Notes: generated by a model not told the origin, from the sequence alone. A DNA stretch of 64,000 nucleotides from Sphingomonas sp. HMP9 (GCF_013374115.1 NZ_AP022673.1:3896456-3960455); one strand, 5' to 3'. Numbered from the stretch's first letter, positions 53,327 through 63,231 are shown. A program made the numbers and translations.

Positions 53327-54199
53327 ATGACCATAAAGCCGCTGCGCAAAGCCGTATTTCCGGTTGCCGGACTGGGTACGCGCTTCCTCCCGGCCACCAA
53401 GGCCATGCCGAAGGAAATGCTTACCGTCGTCGACAAGCCGCTGATCCAATATGCCGTCGAGGAAGCGCTCGAGGCGGGGATCGAGCAGATCATCTTCGTG
53501 ACCGGGCGCGGCAAGGGCGCGCTCGAGGATCATTTCGATATCTCGTACGAGCTCGAGGATACGATGCGATCGCGCGGCAAGTCGCTGGACGCGATCAGCA
53601 ATATCCGGATGAAGCCCGGTTCGCCGGTCTATGTCCGCCAGCAGGAGCCGCTTGGTTTGGGCCATGCGGTCTGGTGCGCGCGCGAGATCGTCGGCGACGA
53701 ACCGTTCGCGGTGCTGCTGCCCGACGAGCTGATGGTCGGCAAGCCAGGCTTCATGAAGCAGATGGTCGAAGCCTATAACCAAGTCGGCGGCAACGTGATC
53801 GGCGCACTCGAAGTGCCCGATTCGGAAACCGACAAATACGGCATCATCTCGCCGGGCGCGATCGACGGTCGGCTGACCGAAGTGACCGCATTGGTCGAAA
53901 AACCCAAGCGCGGCACCGCGCCGTCGAACCTGATGATCCCGGGGCGCTACATCCTCCAGCCCGAGGTTATGCGGATCCTGGAGACGCAGGAAAAGGGGGC
54001 CGGCGGCGAGATCCAGCTGACCGACGCGATGGCGCAGCTGATCGGCAACCAGCCGTTCCACGGCTTCACCTTCGACGGCCAGCGTTACGACTGCGGCGAC
54101 AAGGGCGGTTACATCCAGGCCAATCTGGCGATCGCTCTGGCCCGCGACGACATCGGTCCGGGCATCCGCGAATTCGCGACGAACCTGCTGGCGCGCTGA
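53327..54199 (+). CDS. galU: UTP-glucose-1-phosphate uridylyltransferase
   Basis: A 290-aa nucleotidyltransferase that makes UDP-glucose. The N-terminal signature KAVFPVAGLGTRFLPATKAM, then PKEMLTVVDKPLIQYAVEEA, with catalytic Arg and Lys, is complete. VLLPDELM and GYIQANLAIA close to the end are as expected. It supplies the nucleotide sugar for the exopolysaccharide genes on both sides. An AAAGGGAG site lies just before the ATG. Confidence 0.95.
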   Translation: MTIKPLRKAVFPVAGLGTRFLPATKAMPKEMLTVVDKPLIQYAVEEALEAGIEQIIFVTGRGKGALEDHFDISYELEDTMRSRGKSLDAISNIRMKPGSPVYVRQQEPLGLGHAVWCAREIVGDEPFAVLLPDELMVGKPGFMKQMVEAYNQVGGNVIGALEVPDSETDKYGIISPGAIDGRLTEVTALVEKPKRGTAPSNLMIPGRYILQPEVMRILETQEKGAGGEIQLTDAMAQLIGNQPFHGFTFDGQRYDCGDKGGYIQANLAIALARDDIGPGIREFATNLLAR

Positions 54200-54223
54200 A
54201 TTAGCAGCGCGCGCACCGGAACG

Positions 54224-55630
54224 TCAGAAGGCGTTCCGGTGCAGCAGGACGCGGAAGGTAAGGACGATGATCTTGATATCGCGCCAGATCGACCAATGCT
54301 CGAGATACTCCAGATCCGCCTGGAGCCGGTTGCGCAAGTCGTCCTCGTACAGCGTCGCGCCGCGATAGCCGCGCACCTGGGCAAGGCCTGTCAAGCCGGG
54401 CTTGGCGGCATGACGATGCCAGTATCGCTGGTCGACTTCCCAGAATAACTTGTCCGCCGCGCGCGATCCGAGGGCGTGCGGGCGCGGGCCGACGATGCTC
54501 ATGTCCCCCTTGAGGACGTTCAGCAGCTGCGGCAGTTCGTCGATGCTGGTGCGGCGGATGAACTTGCCGACGCGCGTGATCCGATCGTCGTCGCGCGATG
54601 TCGAGCGCGCACCTGCGCCGTCGCTATGATCGACGCGCATGCTGCGGAACTTCATCAGGCGGAACATCTGGTTGCTGCGACCGATCCGGATCTGGCTGAA
54701 GAAGATCGGTCCGGGCGAATCAAGCTTCACCGATAGCGCGATCAGGATCCAGATCGGCATCAGCGTCACGAGCGCACCGCTAGCCAGCATCACGTCGAAG
54801 CTGCGCTTCACGAAGCGGTCGAACAGGACCAGTGGGCCGTTGGCGATGATCACCGTCGGCGTGTCGCCGTGCGCGCTGATGCCGAGCGGCGCGAGCACGT
54901 TGAGCTCGGGCATGAAGATCTCGCTCTGGATGTTCGCACCCTTCAACGCCTGTGCCCAGGCAAGTCGACGCTCGGGACTGCACGCGACGATCACCCGGTC
55001 CGCACCCGACAGCGATTGCGCGAGGCGGTCGTACATGACGGGATCATGGTGATCGGGGTCGAAATACGAGTCCGCGGCGATGACCGCCGAGAAGTCCCCG
55101 CGGGGGATCTGCTGACCGGAATCGTACAGCAGGACGATGCTGAACGGGTTCCCGCCAATGATCGCCGGCATGTGCCGGACGAACAGGAACCGCCCTAACG
55201 CAAGGGAAACAATGGCGAATGCCGACCCAGTGGCGACAACAAGACGCGGGAACGTATCGCTGGCCTTCAGGCAGAAGGCGATGAAGATGACCGCGGAAAT
55301 CGCGAGTGCATAAGCCTGCAATCCGCGCGCGACGGACCGGAAAGGATCGCGTAGATTTGTGGCTGCATAGCTGTCGTTATTGAGCGTCGTAATAACGAAG
55401 ACCGGAATCAGCATCGCAAGGATTACGATCCAGGCGGTGTCGTTCTCGAATACCCCACGCAACGCGGCAGCCGCCAGATAACTGACAATAATGCAAGTGG
55501 TATCCACGATCAGCATACCGAGGATCAGGCGAACCCGCAGCGACGATGCGCTCGGTCGCCAAGTCCGCCCGGCCTTCTTGCCGCGCGATGGGACCATAGC
55601 GCGCCTCAAGACACCGCTTTCCATATTCAT
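54224..55630 (-). CDS. Polyprenyl-phosphate sugar-1-phosphate transferase (exopolysaccharide initiation)
   Basis: A 468-aa protein with four to five N-terminal helices, a middle soluble CoA-binding-like domain, and a C-terminal bacterial sugar transferase domain after the last helix (about residues 275-468). The hallmarks [62 protein letters not shown] and [16 protein letters not shown] are in place. It should load the first sugar phosphate, likely glucose or a similar hexose, onto the lipid carrier. The start is ATG at 55630; no strong ribosome-binding site is visible. Confidence 0.9.
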   Translation of the reverse strand: MNMESGVLRRAMVPSRGKKAGRTWRPSASSLRVRLILGMLIVDTTCIIVSYLAAAALRGVFENDTAWIVILAMLIPVFVITTLNNDSYAATNLRDPFRSVARGLQAYALAISAVIFIAFCLKASDTFPRLVVATGSAFAIVSLALGRFLFVRHMPAIIGGNPFSIVLLYDSGQQIPRGDFSAVIAADSYFDPDHHDPVMYDRLAQSLSGADRVIVACSPERRLAWAQALKGANIQSEIFMPELNVLAPLGISAHGDTPTVIIANGPLVLFDRFVKRSFDVMLASGALVTLMPIWILIALSVKLDSPGPIFFSQIRIGRSNQMFRLMKFRSMRVDHSDGAGARSTSRDDDRITRVGKFIRRTSIDELPQLLNVLKGDMSIVGPRPHALGSRAADKLFWEVDQRYWHRHAAKPGLTGLAQVRGYRGATLYEDDLRNRLQADLEYLEHWSIWRDIKIIVLTFRVLLHRNAF

Positions 55631-55778
55631 GAACTTGTCGGACGCACGCGAAGTCCCTCCTACGCAAACCGATACCGCGAAATGCCGCAATGCAAAAGAA
55701 TTACTGTTCGCCGTTCACAAGACTTTAGTTTTTATTTTTCCAATTCTGTCCGCGGCGAAACAGAAACCCGCCGCTAAC

Positions 55779-56546
55779 TCACCGCGAAGTCCCGCTTTTG
55801 GCGCAAGCTGTACACCCCGGATCCTTGGGTAGACGAATCGTGCGAAAACGGAGCGCAAGCAGGTCGATCAGCAGCAATTTGCCGGCAGGATCGTCACCGA
55901 ACGGTGCGATCCCCCGCAATACCTCGAGCGCGGCGAGGCTGCCGATCACGCCGGTGACCGGGCCGAGCACGCCGTCCTCTGCGCAACTGGTCTCGGCGCG
56001 CTCGGGATCTTCGCCAACGAAGCATCGGTAACACGGTTTGTCCGCCTCCCAGCCGCGATAGGTGGCAAGCTGTCCCTCGAACTGGCCGACTGCCGCCGAG
56101 ACAAGCGGGATCTTCGCGGCATGGGCGGCATCGGCGACGCAGAAGCGCGTCGCGAAATTGTCGCACCCGTCGAGCACGACGTCCGCACGCGCCAGCAGCG
56201 CGGCGACGTTGCCGGCATCGATGCGTACGGCGTGCGTCTCGACCGCAACGTGCGGATTGAGGCGGTTTACGGCGGCCGCTGCGGCGTCGACCTTGGCTAT
56301 GCCGGTATCCGCAGTCGTGAAGATCGTCTGGCGCTGAAGATTGGAGGGTTCGACTCGGTCGTCGTCGATCAGGATCAGGCGACCGACCCCGGCGGCACCC
56401 AGATACTGAATCGCGGGCGAGCCGATACCGCCTGCGCCGACGACCGCAACGGTCGCCGCTTTCAGCCGCGCCTGACCGGTGCCGCCGAATTCCTTGAGGA
56501 CGATATGGCGCGCATACCGGGTGAGTTCGTCATCGGAGAGGATCAT
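55779..56546 (-). CDS. Molybdopterin/thiamine-synthesis adenylyltransferase (MoeB/ThiF/HesA family)
   Basis: A 255-aa E1-like activating enzyme. ATP binding is shown by VVGAGGIGSPAIQYL and the DDDRVEPSNLQRQ loop. A catalytic Cys lies in AETSCAEDGVLGP, and the zinc pairs are KPCYRCF and GCTACA. It adenylates a small ubiquitin-like sulfur carrier such as MoaD or ThiS. It begins [16 protein letters not shown], as MoeB does. Its ATG is fused to the stop of the 141-aa gene (ATGA); the longer open frame upstream is a shadow. Confidence 0.9.
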   Translation of the reverse strand: MILSDDELTRYARHIVLKEFGGTGQARLKAATVAVVGAGGIGSPAIQYLGAAGVGRLILIDDDRVEPSNLQRQTIFTTADTGIAKVDAAAAAVNRLNPHVAVETHAVRIDAGNVAALLARADVVLDGCDNFATRFCVADAAHAAKIPLVSAAVGQFEGQLATYRGWEADKPCYRCFVGEDPERAETSCAEDGVLGPVTGVIGSLAALEVLRGIAPFGDDPAGKLLLIDLLALRFRTIRLPKDPGCTACAKSGTSR

Positions 56547-56968
56547 GCGCCCCAGGCGAACTTCAGGCTGGTGCGGTACCAGGTGTCGGTGTCGACATCG
56601 ACGACATCGATCGAATCGCGCGCGCCCAGGATCACGCCGGCGGCATATTGTTCGACCGTCGGGCAGTCGATCGCGCGCGGCGTCACGCGCCGGACTCGGC
56701 CGTCGGGGGTGAGAAGCACGGCAAGGTCGACGGTCAGCGTCCAGCCTTGCGGCATGCGGACGACACGGGCGCAGCGACCGGCGACCACTTCGCCGTGCAC
56801 GTAAGCAGAGGTGTTGGCGAGCGTCGTCGCCAGCCCGCGAATGCGCAGGGCCGGCAGAATACTCCAGTCCTGTGGCGGCAGCGTGGTGCTTACCGGCGCG
56901 GTCGGCGCGGCGGGAACCAGAGCCGGCGGCGCCATCGTCTGGAGCATCAGGAACAGTGCGGCGATCAT
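56543..56968 (-). CDS. Hypothetical exported protein
   Basis: A 141-aa protein. Its N-terminus, about residues 1-20, is hydrophobic and Ala/Pro-rich and probably a signal peptide. The rest contains a region with [21 protein letters not shown] and a Cys near [15 protein letters not shown]. It resembles small TonB-C-like or energy-transduction-adjacent domains only vaguely. Both ends overlap neighbours by ATGA (dut before, MoeB-like after), so it is part of the operon. I do not assign a function. Confidence 0.7.
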   Translation of the reverse strand: MIAALFLMLQTMAPPALVPAAPTAPVSTTLPPQDWSILPALRIRGLATTLANTSAYVHGEVVAGRCARVVRMPQGWTLTVDLAVLLTPDGRVRRVTPRAIDCPTVEQYAAGVILGARDSIDVVDVDTDTWYRTSLKFAWGA

Positions 56969-57402
56969 CGGCCGGTCGATCCGAACCCGCCTGTGCCGCG
57001 GGCGGTGTCGTCGAGCGTCGCGACGTCGTCGAGCGTGGCGCGGAGGACGATCGCGGGGACGAGTTGCGCAATGCGGTCGCCGCGCGCGATCGCGAACGGC
57101 TCCTGGCCGAGGTTGGCCAGGATCACCCTCACTTCGCCGCGATAGTCGCTGTCGATCGTGCCGGGCGTATTGAGGCAGGTGACGCCGTGCTTCAGCGCGA
57201 GACCGGAGCGGGGGCGGACCTGCACCTCGTGACCGGCGGGAATGGCGATCGCAAAGCCGGTCGCGACGGCGGCGCGTGCGCCGGGGGCAAGCGTCAAGGC
57301 TTCGGCAGAGACGATGTCCATTCCCGCGGCACCCTCAGTCGCATAGGCAGGCAGCGGCAGGCCCTCGCCGTGCGGCAGGCGCTTCAGTTCGATACGGATC
57401 AT
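56965..57402 (-). CDS. dut: Deoxyuridine 5'-triphosphate nucleotidohydrolase
   Basis: A 145-aa trimeric dUTPase removing dUTP and supplying dUMP for dTMP synthesis. The five conserved motifs are visible, including [43 protein letters not shown], and the C-terminal [11 protein letters not shown]. It starts ATGA at the coaBC stop and ends ATGA into the next gene. The order coaBC-dut is conserved in alphaproteobacteria. Confidence 0.95.
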   Translation of the reverse strand: MIRIELKRLPHGEGLPLPAYATEGAAGMDIVSAEALTLAPGARAAVATGFAIAIPAGHEVQVRPRSGLALKHGVTCLNTPGTIDSDYRGEVRVILANLGQEPFAIARGDRIAQLVPAIVLRATLDDVATLDDTARGTGGFGSTGR

Positions 57403-58586
57403 GACGCGGCTTCTAGCGCATCCGCGATGCGGTCCGCCAGTCGTGCGGCGACGGCGTCTTTCGGCAGGCGCTCCCAGCTCTCCACGCCGGCCTCGGTAAC
57501 GAGGTGGACGGTGTTGTCCGCGCCGCCCATCACGTCGCCCGATACGTCGTTGGCGACGATCCAGTCCGCGGTCTTGCGCACGCGTTTGGCCATCGCGTGC
57601 TCGATGACGCGCTCGGTCTCGGCGGCGAACCCGATCAACAGGTGCGGGCGGCGCGGGCTACGGGCTAGGGTCGCAAGGATGTCGGGGTTTTCCACGAGGG
57701 TCAGTGTGGGCGTGACGTCGCCCTTCTTGATCTTCTGCTGCGTGGATTCGACATGCCAGTCCGCGACCGCGGCCACCATGATTGCGGCATCGGCGGGCAG
57801 GGCGTGGTCGACCGCGTCCGCCATCTCCCGTGCCGTCTCCACATCGATCCGGTCGACGCCGTGCGGCGTAGCCAGCGTCACGGGGCCGGCGACGAGCGTC
57901 ACGCGCGCGCCAAGCCGTGCCAGCGCCGCGGCGATCGCAAAGCCCTGTTTGCCCGACGACCGGTTGGCGATGTAGCGCACCGGGTCGATCGGCTCATGCG
58001 TCGGCCCGGCGGTGACAAGGACATGGCGTCCTGCCAGGCGCTTTGGCGGGGCAGGGGCGAGCATCGCCTCGATCGCGGCTACGATCGCGGGTGGCTCTGG
58101 CAGGCGCCCGGGTCCGTACTCGCCGCACGCCATGATCCCCTCGTCCGGCATCATCACCGTTACGCCGTCGGCGCGCAGTTGGGCGACGTTGCGGACGGTC
58201 GCCGCATGGCTCCACATGCGCACGTTCATCGCCGGCGCCACAAGGACCGGCGTGTCGGTTGCAAGCAGCAGCGTCGTCGCGAGATCGTTCGCTAGCCCCG
58301 CCGCCATTCGCGCCATCAGGTCGGCGGTGCCGGGCGCGACAACGATCAGGTCTGCCTCGCGGCTGAGCTGGATATGACCCATCTCGGCCTCGTCCTTGAG
58401 ATCCCAGAGCGTGGTATAGACCTTGTCCTCGCTAAGTGCGGCGAGCGTCATAGGGGTGACGAAATGATGCGCGGCCTCGGTCATCACGCACCGGACTGCG
58501 TATCCGCGCGTCTTGAGCAGGCGGATCAGTTCGGCCGCCTTGTAGGCGGCGATCCCGCCACCGACGATCAGGAGGATGCGTTTCAT
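57399..58586 (-). CDS. coaBC: Bifunctional phosphopantothenoylcysteine decarboxylase/phosphopantothenate-cysteine ligase
   Basis: A 395-aa enzyme of coenzyme A synthesis. The CoaC flavoprotein half has [16 protein letters not shown], the active-site His in [10 protein letters not shown], and PAMNVRMW. The CoaB half begins near residue 190 with [19 protein letters not shown] and the lysine loop QQKIKKGD. It lies between the membrane protein gene and dut on the same strand and overlaps dut by 4 bases. Confidence 0.95.
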   Translation of the reverse strand: MKRILLIVGGGIAAYKAAELIRLLKTRGYAVRCVMTEAAHHFVTPMTLAALSEDKVYTTLWDLKDEAEMGHIQLSREADLIVVAPGTADLMARMAAGLANDLATTLLLATDTPVLVAPAMNVRMWSHAATVRNVAQLRADGVTVMMPDEGIMACGEYGPGRLPEPPAIVAAIEAMLAPAPPKRLAGRHVLVTAGPTHEPIDPVRYIANRSSGKQGFAIAAALARLGARVTLVAGPVTLATPHGVDRIDVETAREMADAVDHALPADAAIMVAAVADWHVESTQQKIKKGDVTPTLTLVENPDILATLARSPRRPHLLIGFAAETERVIEHAMAKRVRKTADWIVANDVSGDVMGGADNTVHLVTEAGVESWERLPKDAVAARLADRIADALEAAS

Positions 58587-58595
58587 GCCGCCGCT

Positions 58596-59741
58596 CTAGC
58601 GGATAACGCGCGTCACCGTAATGCGCCGCGTATCGCGCGCGGCGGCGATCATGTCGCGCAGGCCGTCGACCGCGAACACCAGCCCGACGAGCAGCACTGG
58701 CGTGGTCATCAGCGCCCAGTAGAAATTGTCGCTCCGTGCGAACAGCGAGATCAGCGCGGCATAGGCGGCGAATACGACCAGCGCGCGTGGTGCGACCGCA
58801 TCGCGCCATGCTAGCCAACCGAACAGCGCCATGCCGAGGACGAGCGAGGCGAGCCATTGCGGCAGGATGTCGAGACCTGACGAGATCGTCGCGAGCCTTA
58901 CGTAGAAGCCGAATCCTTCGAGCCCGCTCCACCCCTGCGACACGCGGTCGAGGGGGCCAGTGACGAGGGACACCGCGTGCGCATGCGCGGCAAGGACCGC
59001 GGCGAAGATCGCGATTCCCGCGAGCCAGCCCAGCGTCTCACGGCGCTCGCCCTCTAGCCATGCGAACACCGTCATGATCGCGACGTACAGCAGCGCGGTC
59101 TCGCGGATCAGCATCGCCGATAGCCCGACCGCGACCGCGGGCAGCCAATGGCCGGGGCGGCGTAGCGCGAGCGACAGCGCGATCAGCGGACCCGCCCAGA
59201 CCTCGTGGAACACCACGAAACTCGCGTCCAGGTTCACGTAGAGGCCCGCGATCACCAGCAGGCCTGCTGCGCCGAGCGGAACCAGGCCCGTCATCGCCGG
59301 ACGAAGTCGCGCGACCCAGGCGAGGATCGTACCGACGCACAGCGCCAGTAACAGCAGCTTGACCACTAGCGGGGGCAAGTTTGCCTCGACGACCGCCAGC
59401 GTCGGCAGGCGAACCGTGAAAAACGGTTTCAGCGGGTAATGGCCGCTGCGCTGCGTCTCGGCGGCGACAGCGTAATAGGGGGATCCGCCACGGACTCCGG
59501 CGACGATCGTCTCGTACAGCAGCAGGTCGGTCTGTCCTGGTGGCGGGGCGTCGGGTGCGACCGCGGTCGATGCGGCCCCTCCGTCGACGCTCGGCCGCGG
59601 GCCCGGCGAAACGATCGCGCTGAGGCAGGCGACCAGGAATACCAGGACCAGCACAAGGCCGATCCGCGCCTGCGCCGACGGCATCCCCGCGAACCGGGTT
59701 CCGCCGGTGACCCATAGCGGAGCGCCGCGGCGCGTCTTCAT
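58596..59741 (-). CDS. Integral membrane protein, possible GT-C-like glycosyltransferase
   Basis: A 381-aa protein with about ten membrane spans. An acidic extracytoplasmic loop after the first helix (TDLLLYETIVAGVRGGSPYY and following) resembles loops of GT-C type glycosyltransferases and mannosyltransferases, but no firm motif is seen. I use the ATG at 59741, with GGATGAG upstream; a TTG at 59753 is also possible. It sits inside the ubiB-coaBC order, which is usually uninterrupted, with 4 bases to the ubiB stop. The function is unknown. Confidence 0.7.
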   Translation of the reverse strand: MKTRRGAPLWVTGGTRFAGMPSAQARIGLVLVLVFLVACLSAIVSPGPRPSVDGGAASTAVAPDAPPPGQTDLLLYETIVAGVRGGSPYYAVAAETQRSGHYPLKPFFTVRLPTLAVVEANLPPLVVKLLLLALCVGTILAWVARLRPAMTGLVPLGAAGLLVIAGLYVNLDASFVVFHEVWAGPLIALSLALRRPGHWLPAVAVGLSAMLIRETALLYVAIMTVFAWLEGERRETLGWLAGIAIFAAVLAAHAHAVSLVTGPLDRVSQGWSGLEGFGFYVRLATISSGLDILPQWLASLVLGMALFGWLAWRDAVAPRALVVFAAYAALISLFARSDNFYWALMTTPVLLVGLVFAVDGLRDMIAAARDTRRITVTRVIR

Positions 59742-59745
59742 GTTC

Positions 59746-61278
59746 TCATCCAAACAGCAGCGTCGTCACGACCCCGGCGGCGGCGGCGAGCACCGCGACC
59801 AGACCGTAGCGCCAGCCGCCGCCGATCCGGATGACCTCGATCTCGCGCAGCGGCATCGTCGGCGGCGCGCCACCGGGGGCGGGGTAATGCGCCTCGATCC
59901 GGCGGACCAGTTCGGGGAGGCGAGTGAGCGTGCGGAAATCCTCGATCAACCGGTCGGCGATCATCGCCTCGGGGCCGAGCTCGCCGCGAATCCAGTCGCG
60001 GACGAACGGCTCGGCGGCTTCCCACAGGTTGATGTCGGGGTTGAGGCTGGTCGCGACGCCCTCGACCATCACCATCGTCTTTTGCAACAGGAGCAGATGC
60101 GGCTGCGTCACCATGTCGAAATCGCGCGTGATCGAGAACAGGCTGTCGAGCATCATGCCGATCGACATGTCCTTGACCGGCAGCCCGCGCATCGGCTCGC
60201 CGACTGCGCGCAGAGCGGTCGCGAACTCGGCGACGTCATGGTGCGCGGGGACGTAGCCCGCCTCGAAATGGATCTCGGCGACGCGCTTATAATTGCCGGT
60301 GATCAGGCCGTAGAGGATTTCGGCAAGCCAGACGCGCGCGCGACGGTCAATCCGGCCCATGATGCCGAAATCGATCGCCGCGATGCGGTTGCCGGGCAGT
60401 GCGAACAGGTTTCCCTGGTGCATGTCGGCGTGGAAGAACCCGTCGGCGATCGCTTGCCGCAGGAACGCGCGGACCAGCGTGTTGGCGAGGCCGGGCAGAT
60501 CGTAGCCGGCGGCGACGAGCGCCGGGCGGTCGGACAGCTTGATGCCGTCGATCCACTCGATCGTCATGACCTTGTTGGTCGATCGCGCCCAGTCGATCGC
60601 GGGGATCACGAAATCGGGCTCGGCGGTCATGCCCTCCGCGAGTTCGGAGGCGGAGGCGGCTTCACGACGGAAGTTGAGCTCTCGCATCGTCCAGCGCTTG
60701 AATGTCTCGATCGTCAGGCGCGGGCGCAGGCGCATCGCCTCGGGGCTGAGCGCCTCGAGCTGCGCCGCAGCCCAGCCATAGGTGTCGATCGCGCGCGCGA
60801 AGTCGTCCTCGACACCGGGGCGCAGGACCTTCACCGCGACCTGGCGGCCGTCGGTGGTCGTCGCGCGGTGGACCTGCGCGATCGACGCGGCGCCGACCGG
60901 GACCTGCTCGATGCGGGAGAACAGCGTATCCAGCGGCTTGCCGAAGCTCGCGAGCATCGCCGCCTCGATCGTCGCGTAGGGGACTGGGGAGAGCTGGTCC
61001 TGCAACCTGAGCAGGTCGTGTGCCGCGTCCTCGCCGACGAGATCGGGGCGCGTTGCGAGCGTCTGGCCGAGCTTGATCGCGGCGGGGCCGATCGCCTGAA
61101 ACGCATCGGCATAGCGCGGCACCACCGGCACGCGCGCGCCGAACCGCGCAATCCGCGCAAGGCGACGGACCGGGGCGGGCGTGTTCGGGTCGCGCTCGAT
61201 CCCGCGCAACGCGCCGTGGCGAGCGAGGATGCGACCCCATTTCAGGAGGCGCCAGACGTGGGTGGTCGAGGCGGTCAC
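59746..61278 (-). CDS. ubiB: Ubiquinone biosynthesis protein UbiB (ABC1 family kinase-like)
   Basis: A 510-aa member of the ABC1/UbiB atypical kinase family needed for ubiquinone synthesis. The KxGQ motif is AAIKLGQTLATRPDL, the ATP-site lysine lies in VAVKVLRPGVE, the catalytic loop is FFHADMHQGNLF and the metal site IDFGIMGR. Two C-terminal hydrophobic segments anchor it. The start is GTG at 61278. It is downstream of ubiE on the same strand, separated by a repeat-rich 265-base stretch. Confidence 0.93.
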   Translation of the reverse strand: MTASTTHVWRLLKWGRILARHGALRGIERDPNTPAPVRRLARIARFGARVPVVPRYADAFQAIGPAAIKLGQTLATRPDLVGEDAAHDLLRLQDQLSPVPYATIEAAMLASFGKPLDTLFSRIEQVPVGAASIAQVHRATTTDGRQVAVKVLRPGVEDDFARAIDTYGWAAAQLEALSPEAMRLRPRLTIETFKRWTMRELNFRREAASASELAEGMTAEPDFVIPAIDWARSTNKVMTIEWIDGIKLSDRPALVAAGYDLPGLANTLVRAFLRQAIADGFFHADMHQGNLFALPGNRIAAIDFGIMGRIDRRARVWLAEILYGLITGNYKRVAEIHFEAGYVPAHHDVAEFATALRAVGEPMRGLPVKDMSIGMMLDSLFSITRDFDMVTQPHLLLLQKTMVMVEGVATSLNPDINLWEAAEPFVRDWIRGELGPEAMIADRLIEDFRTLTRLPELVRRIEAHYPAPGGAPPTMPLREIEVIRIGGGWRYGLVAVLAAAAGVVTTLLFG

Positions 61279-61308
61279 TGGCCGCGTGCGCCGGATAAAG
61301 AGATTAGC

Positions 61309-61540
61309 TCACGCGAAGGCGCGAAGGCGCGAAGATAAGGGAGAATGGGTTCGCGCGGAGGCGCGGAGGAGCGGAGGGCGCGCGCCCCGCCGCGGCTGCG
61401 GCTTTTCATCATCACCGATGAGGGAGCAAAGCGCTGTCGCGCGGACTCCACCCTTACCCTCCGCGTCTCCGCGTCTCCGCGTGAACCACTCTTCGCGCCC
61501 CTTCGGCGCAGCTCAGGACAGGCTCCGCGCCTTCGCGTGA
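61309..61540. repeat. Nested inverted repeats between ubiE and ubiB
   Basis: An outer arm CTCACGCGAAGGCGCGAAGG at 61309 and following is mirrored by CGCGCCTTCGCGTGA (61526-61540). An inner arm made of repeated GCGCGGAGG units (61348-61377) is mirrored by repeated CTCCGCGT units (61458-61487). The middle is unassigned. The element can fold into a long, imperfect double hairpin. Confidence 0.75.
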
Positions 61541-61543
61541 TCA

Positions 61544-62308
61544 CTAGATCTTCCAGCCCGAGTGAATCGCGACCAGACCGCCCAACAGCGGTTCGACCTT
61601 GGTCTGCACGAAGCCCGCATCCGCGATCATGCCCTTGAACTTGGGCATGTCCGGGAAACGCCGGATCGACTCGATCAGGTAGCGATAGCTGTCGGCATCC
61701 TGTGCAAGCAGCTGCCCGAGCTTCGGGACCATCTTGTGCGAATAGGCGTCGTAGACCTCTGCAAAACCGGGCCATACCGTCGTCGAGAATTCGAGGCAGT
61801 AGAACCGCCCGCCCCGCCGCAAGACGCGGTGCGCCTCGCGCAGCGCCTTCGGGATATCGGTCACGTTCCGGATGCCGAAAGCGATCGTGTAGGCGTCGAA
61901 GAACTTGTCGGGGAAGCTCAGCGTCTCGGCATTGGCTTCGGTCCAGACCAGGCCGTCGAGGCCGCGCTTCTGCGCGCGTTCCATGCCGACTTCGAGCATC
62001 TGCGGGTTGATGTCGGCGACCGTGATCGATGCGCCCGACGGCTCCATGCGGAACGCGATGTCGCCCGTGCCGCCCGCCATGTCGAGGATATGCTCGCCCT
62101 CGCGCGGTTTCACGCGGCGCACGAAGCGGTCCTTCCACAGCCGGTGCATGCCGCCCGACATCGCATCGTTCATCAAATCATATTTGCCCGCGACGTTCGA
62201 GAAGACGCCGCCGACGCGGGCGGTTTTCTCGGTGGCGGGAATGTCTTCGTAGCCGAAGGAGACGGTATCGGGCGTTGAAGCAGGCGCGGGCGCGATCAAG
62301 TCGTTCAT
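61544..62308 (-). CDS. ubiE: Demethylmenaquinone/2-methoxy-6-polyprenyl-benzoquinol methyltransferase
   Basis: A 254-aa SAM-dependent C-methyltransferase of ubiquinone synthesis. SAM motifs are HILDMAGGTGDIAFRM near residue 80 and VADINPQMLEVG. UbiE signatures KYDLMNDAMSGGMHRLWKD and AFGIRNVTDIPKALREAHRVL are present. It starts MNDLIAP at 62308 and is divergent from mutM with 56 bases between. It is the first gene of the minus-strand run to the MoeB-like gene. Confidence 0.94.
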   Translation of the reverse strand: MNDLIAPAPASTPDTVSFGYEDIPATEKTARVGGVFSNVAGKYDLMNDAMSGGMHRLWKDRFVRRVKPREGEHILDMAGGTGDIAFRMEPSGASITVADINPQMLEVGMERAQKRGLDGLVWTEANAETLSFPDKFFDAYTIAFGIRNVTDIPKALREAHRVLRRGGRFYCLEFSTTVWPGFAEVYDAYSHKMVPKLGQLLAQDADSYRYLIESIRRFPDMPKFKGMIADAGFVQTKVEPLLGGLVAIHSGWKI

Positions 62309-62364
62309 ATCCTGTGCTCTAGCCGCGCCTTGTGGCGCGAGCAAACGCAACCTAGCTGCAAACC

Positions 62365-63180
62365 GTGCCAGAATTACCCGAAGTCGAAACCACCGTGCGT
62401 GGGCTGGAGCCCGTGCTCAAGGGCCAGCGCCTGACCTCGGTCGAGCCGCGGCGTGCCGACCTGCGCAAGGCGATCCCGGTCGACCTGCGCCAGCGGATGA
62501 CAGGCGCGACCGTTACGACGCTTGGGCGACGCGCGAAATACGGGCTGATCGATACCGATCGCGGCGATACTCTGGTGTTTCACCTCGGCATGTCAGGACG
62601 CTGGCGAGTCGATCCGAGCGAGCTGCTCGCGCATGATCACCTGCTGATCGGCACCGAGGCCGGGCGGACAGTCGTGCTCAACGATCCGCGGCGATTCGGC
62701 TTTCTCGATCTCTGGGCGACCGACGATATCGCCAATTACCCGCCGTTCCTCAGCATGGGACCTGAGCCGCTCGGGCCCGACCTGACCGCGGCGTATCTGC
62801 TGGAAGCGCTCGAAGGGCGGGGTGCGTCGATCAAGGCAATGCTGCTCGACCAGCGAATCGTCGCCGGGCTCGGCAACATCTACGTGTGCGAGGCGCTGCA
62901 CATGGCGAAAATCGCGCCGAGCCGGGCGGCGGGGCGGATCTCGCTGTTTCGCCTCGAGCGGCTCGTCGATGCGATTCGCACGGTACTGACCGCCGCCATT
63001 CTGGCAGGCGGCTCCTCACTTCGCGACTATGTCAGACCGGACGGCGAGCTCGGCTATTTCTCCAAGCAATGGCGAGTCTATGGACGTGAGGGCGAGCCAT
63101 GCGAATGCGGTGCTACGGTCAAGCGGCGTACCGAGGGCGGTCGCTCAACGTTCTGGTGCGCGAAGTGCCAACGCGGTTGA
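62365..63180 (+). CDS. mutM: Formamidopyrimidine-DNA glycosylase
   Basis: A 271-aa Fpg/Nei glycosylase-lyase that removes 8-oxoguanine. It starts with GTG reading as MPELPEVETTVRGLEP, giving the catalytic Pro2 and Glu3 after Met removal. The helix-two-turn-helix has DQRIVAGLGNIYVCEAL. The C-terminal zinc finger cysteines are CECGATVKRRTEGGRSTFWCAKC, cut here into CxC and CxxC pairs. A hairpin follows before rpsT. Confidence 0.95.
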   Translation: MPELPEVETTVRGLEPVLKGQRLTSVEPRRADLRKAIPVDLRQRMTGATVTTLGRRAKYGLIDTDRGDTLVFHLGMSGRWRVDPSELLAHDHLLIGTEAGRTVVLNDPRRFGFLDLWATDDIANYPPFLSMGPEPLGPDLTAAYLLEALEGRGASIKAMLLDQRIVAGLGNIYVCEALHMAKIAPSRAAGRISLFRLERLVDAIRTVLTAAILAGGSSLRDYVRPDGELGYFSKQWRVYGREGEPCECGATVKRRTEGGRSTFWCAKCQRG

Positions 63181-63231
63181 GCGTTTTGGTTGACGCACAA
63201 GAGCAAAGTGGGTAGGGCCGCGGCTTCGAGA

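Noticed and set aside
56547..57071. 175-codon extension of the MoeB-like gene
   Set aside because: The sequence before [10 protein letters not shown] is a shadow of dut and the 141-aa gene; the ATG fused to the upstream stop is the natural start.
59707..61338. 543-codon plus-strand frame
   Set aside because: Antisense to ubiB, which has all kinase-like motifs on the minus strand.
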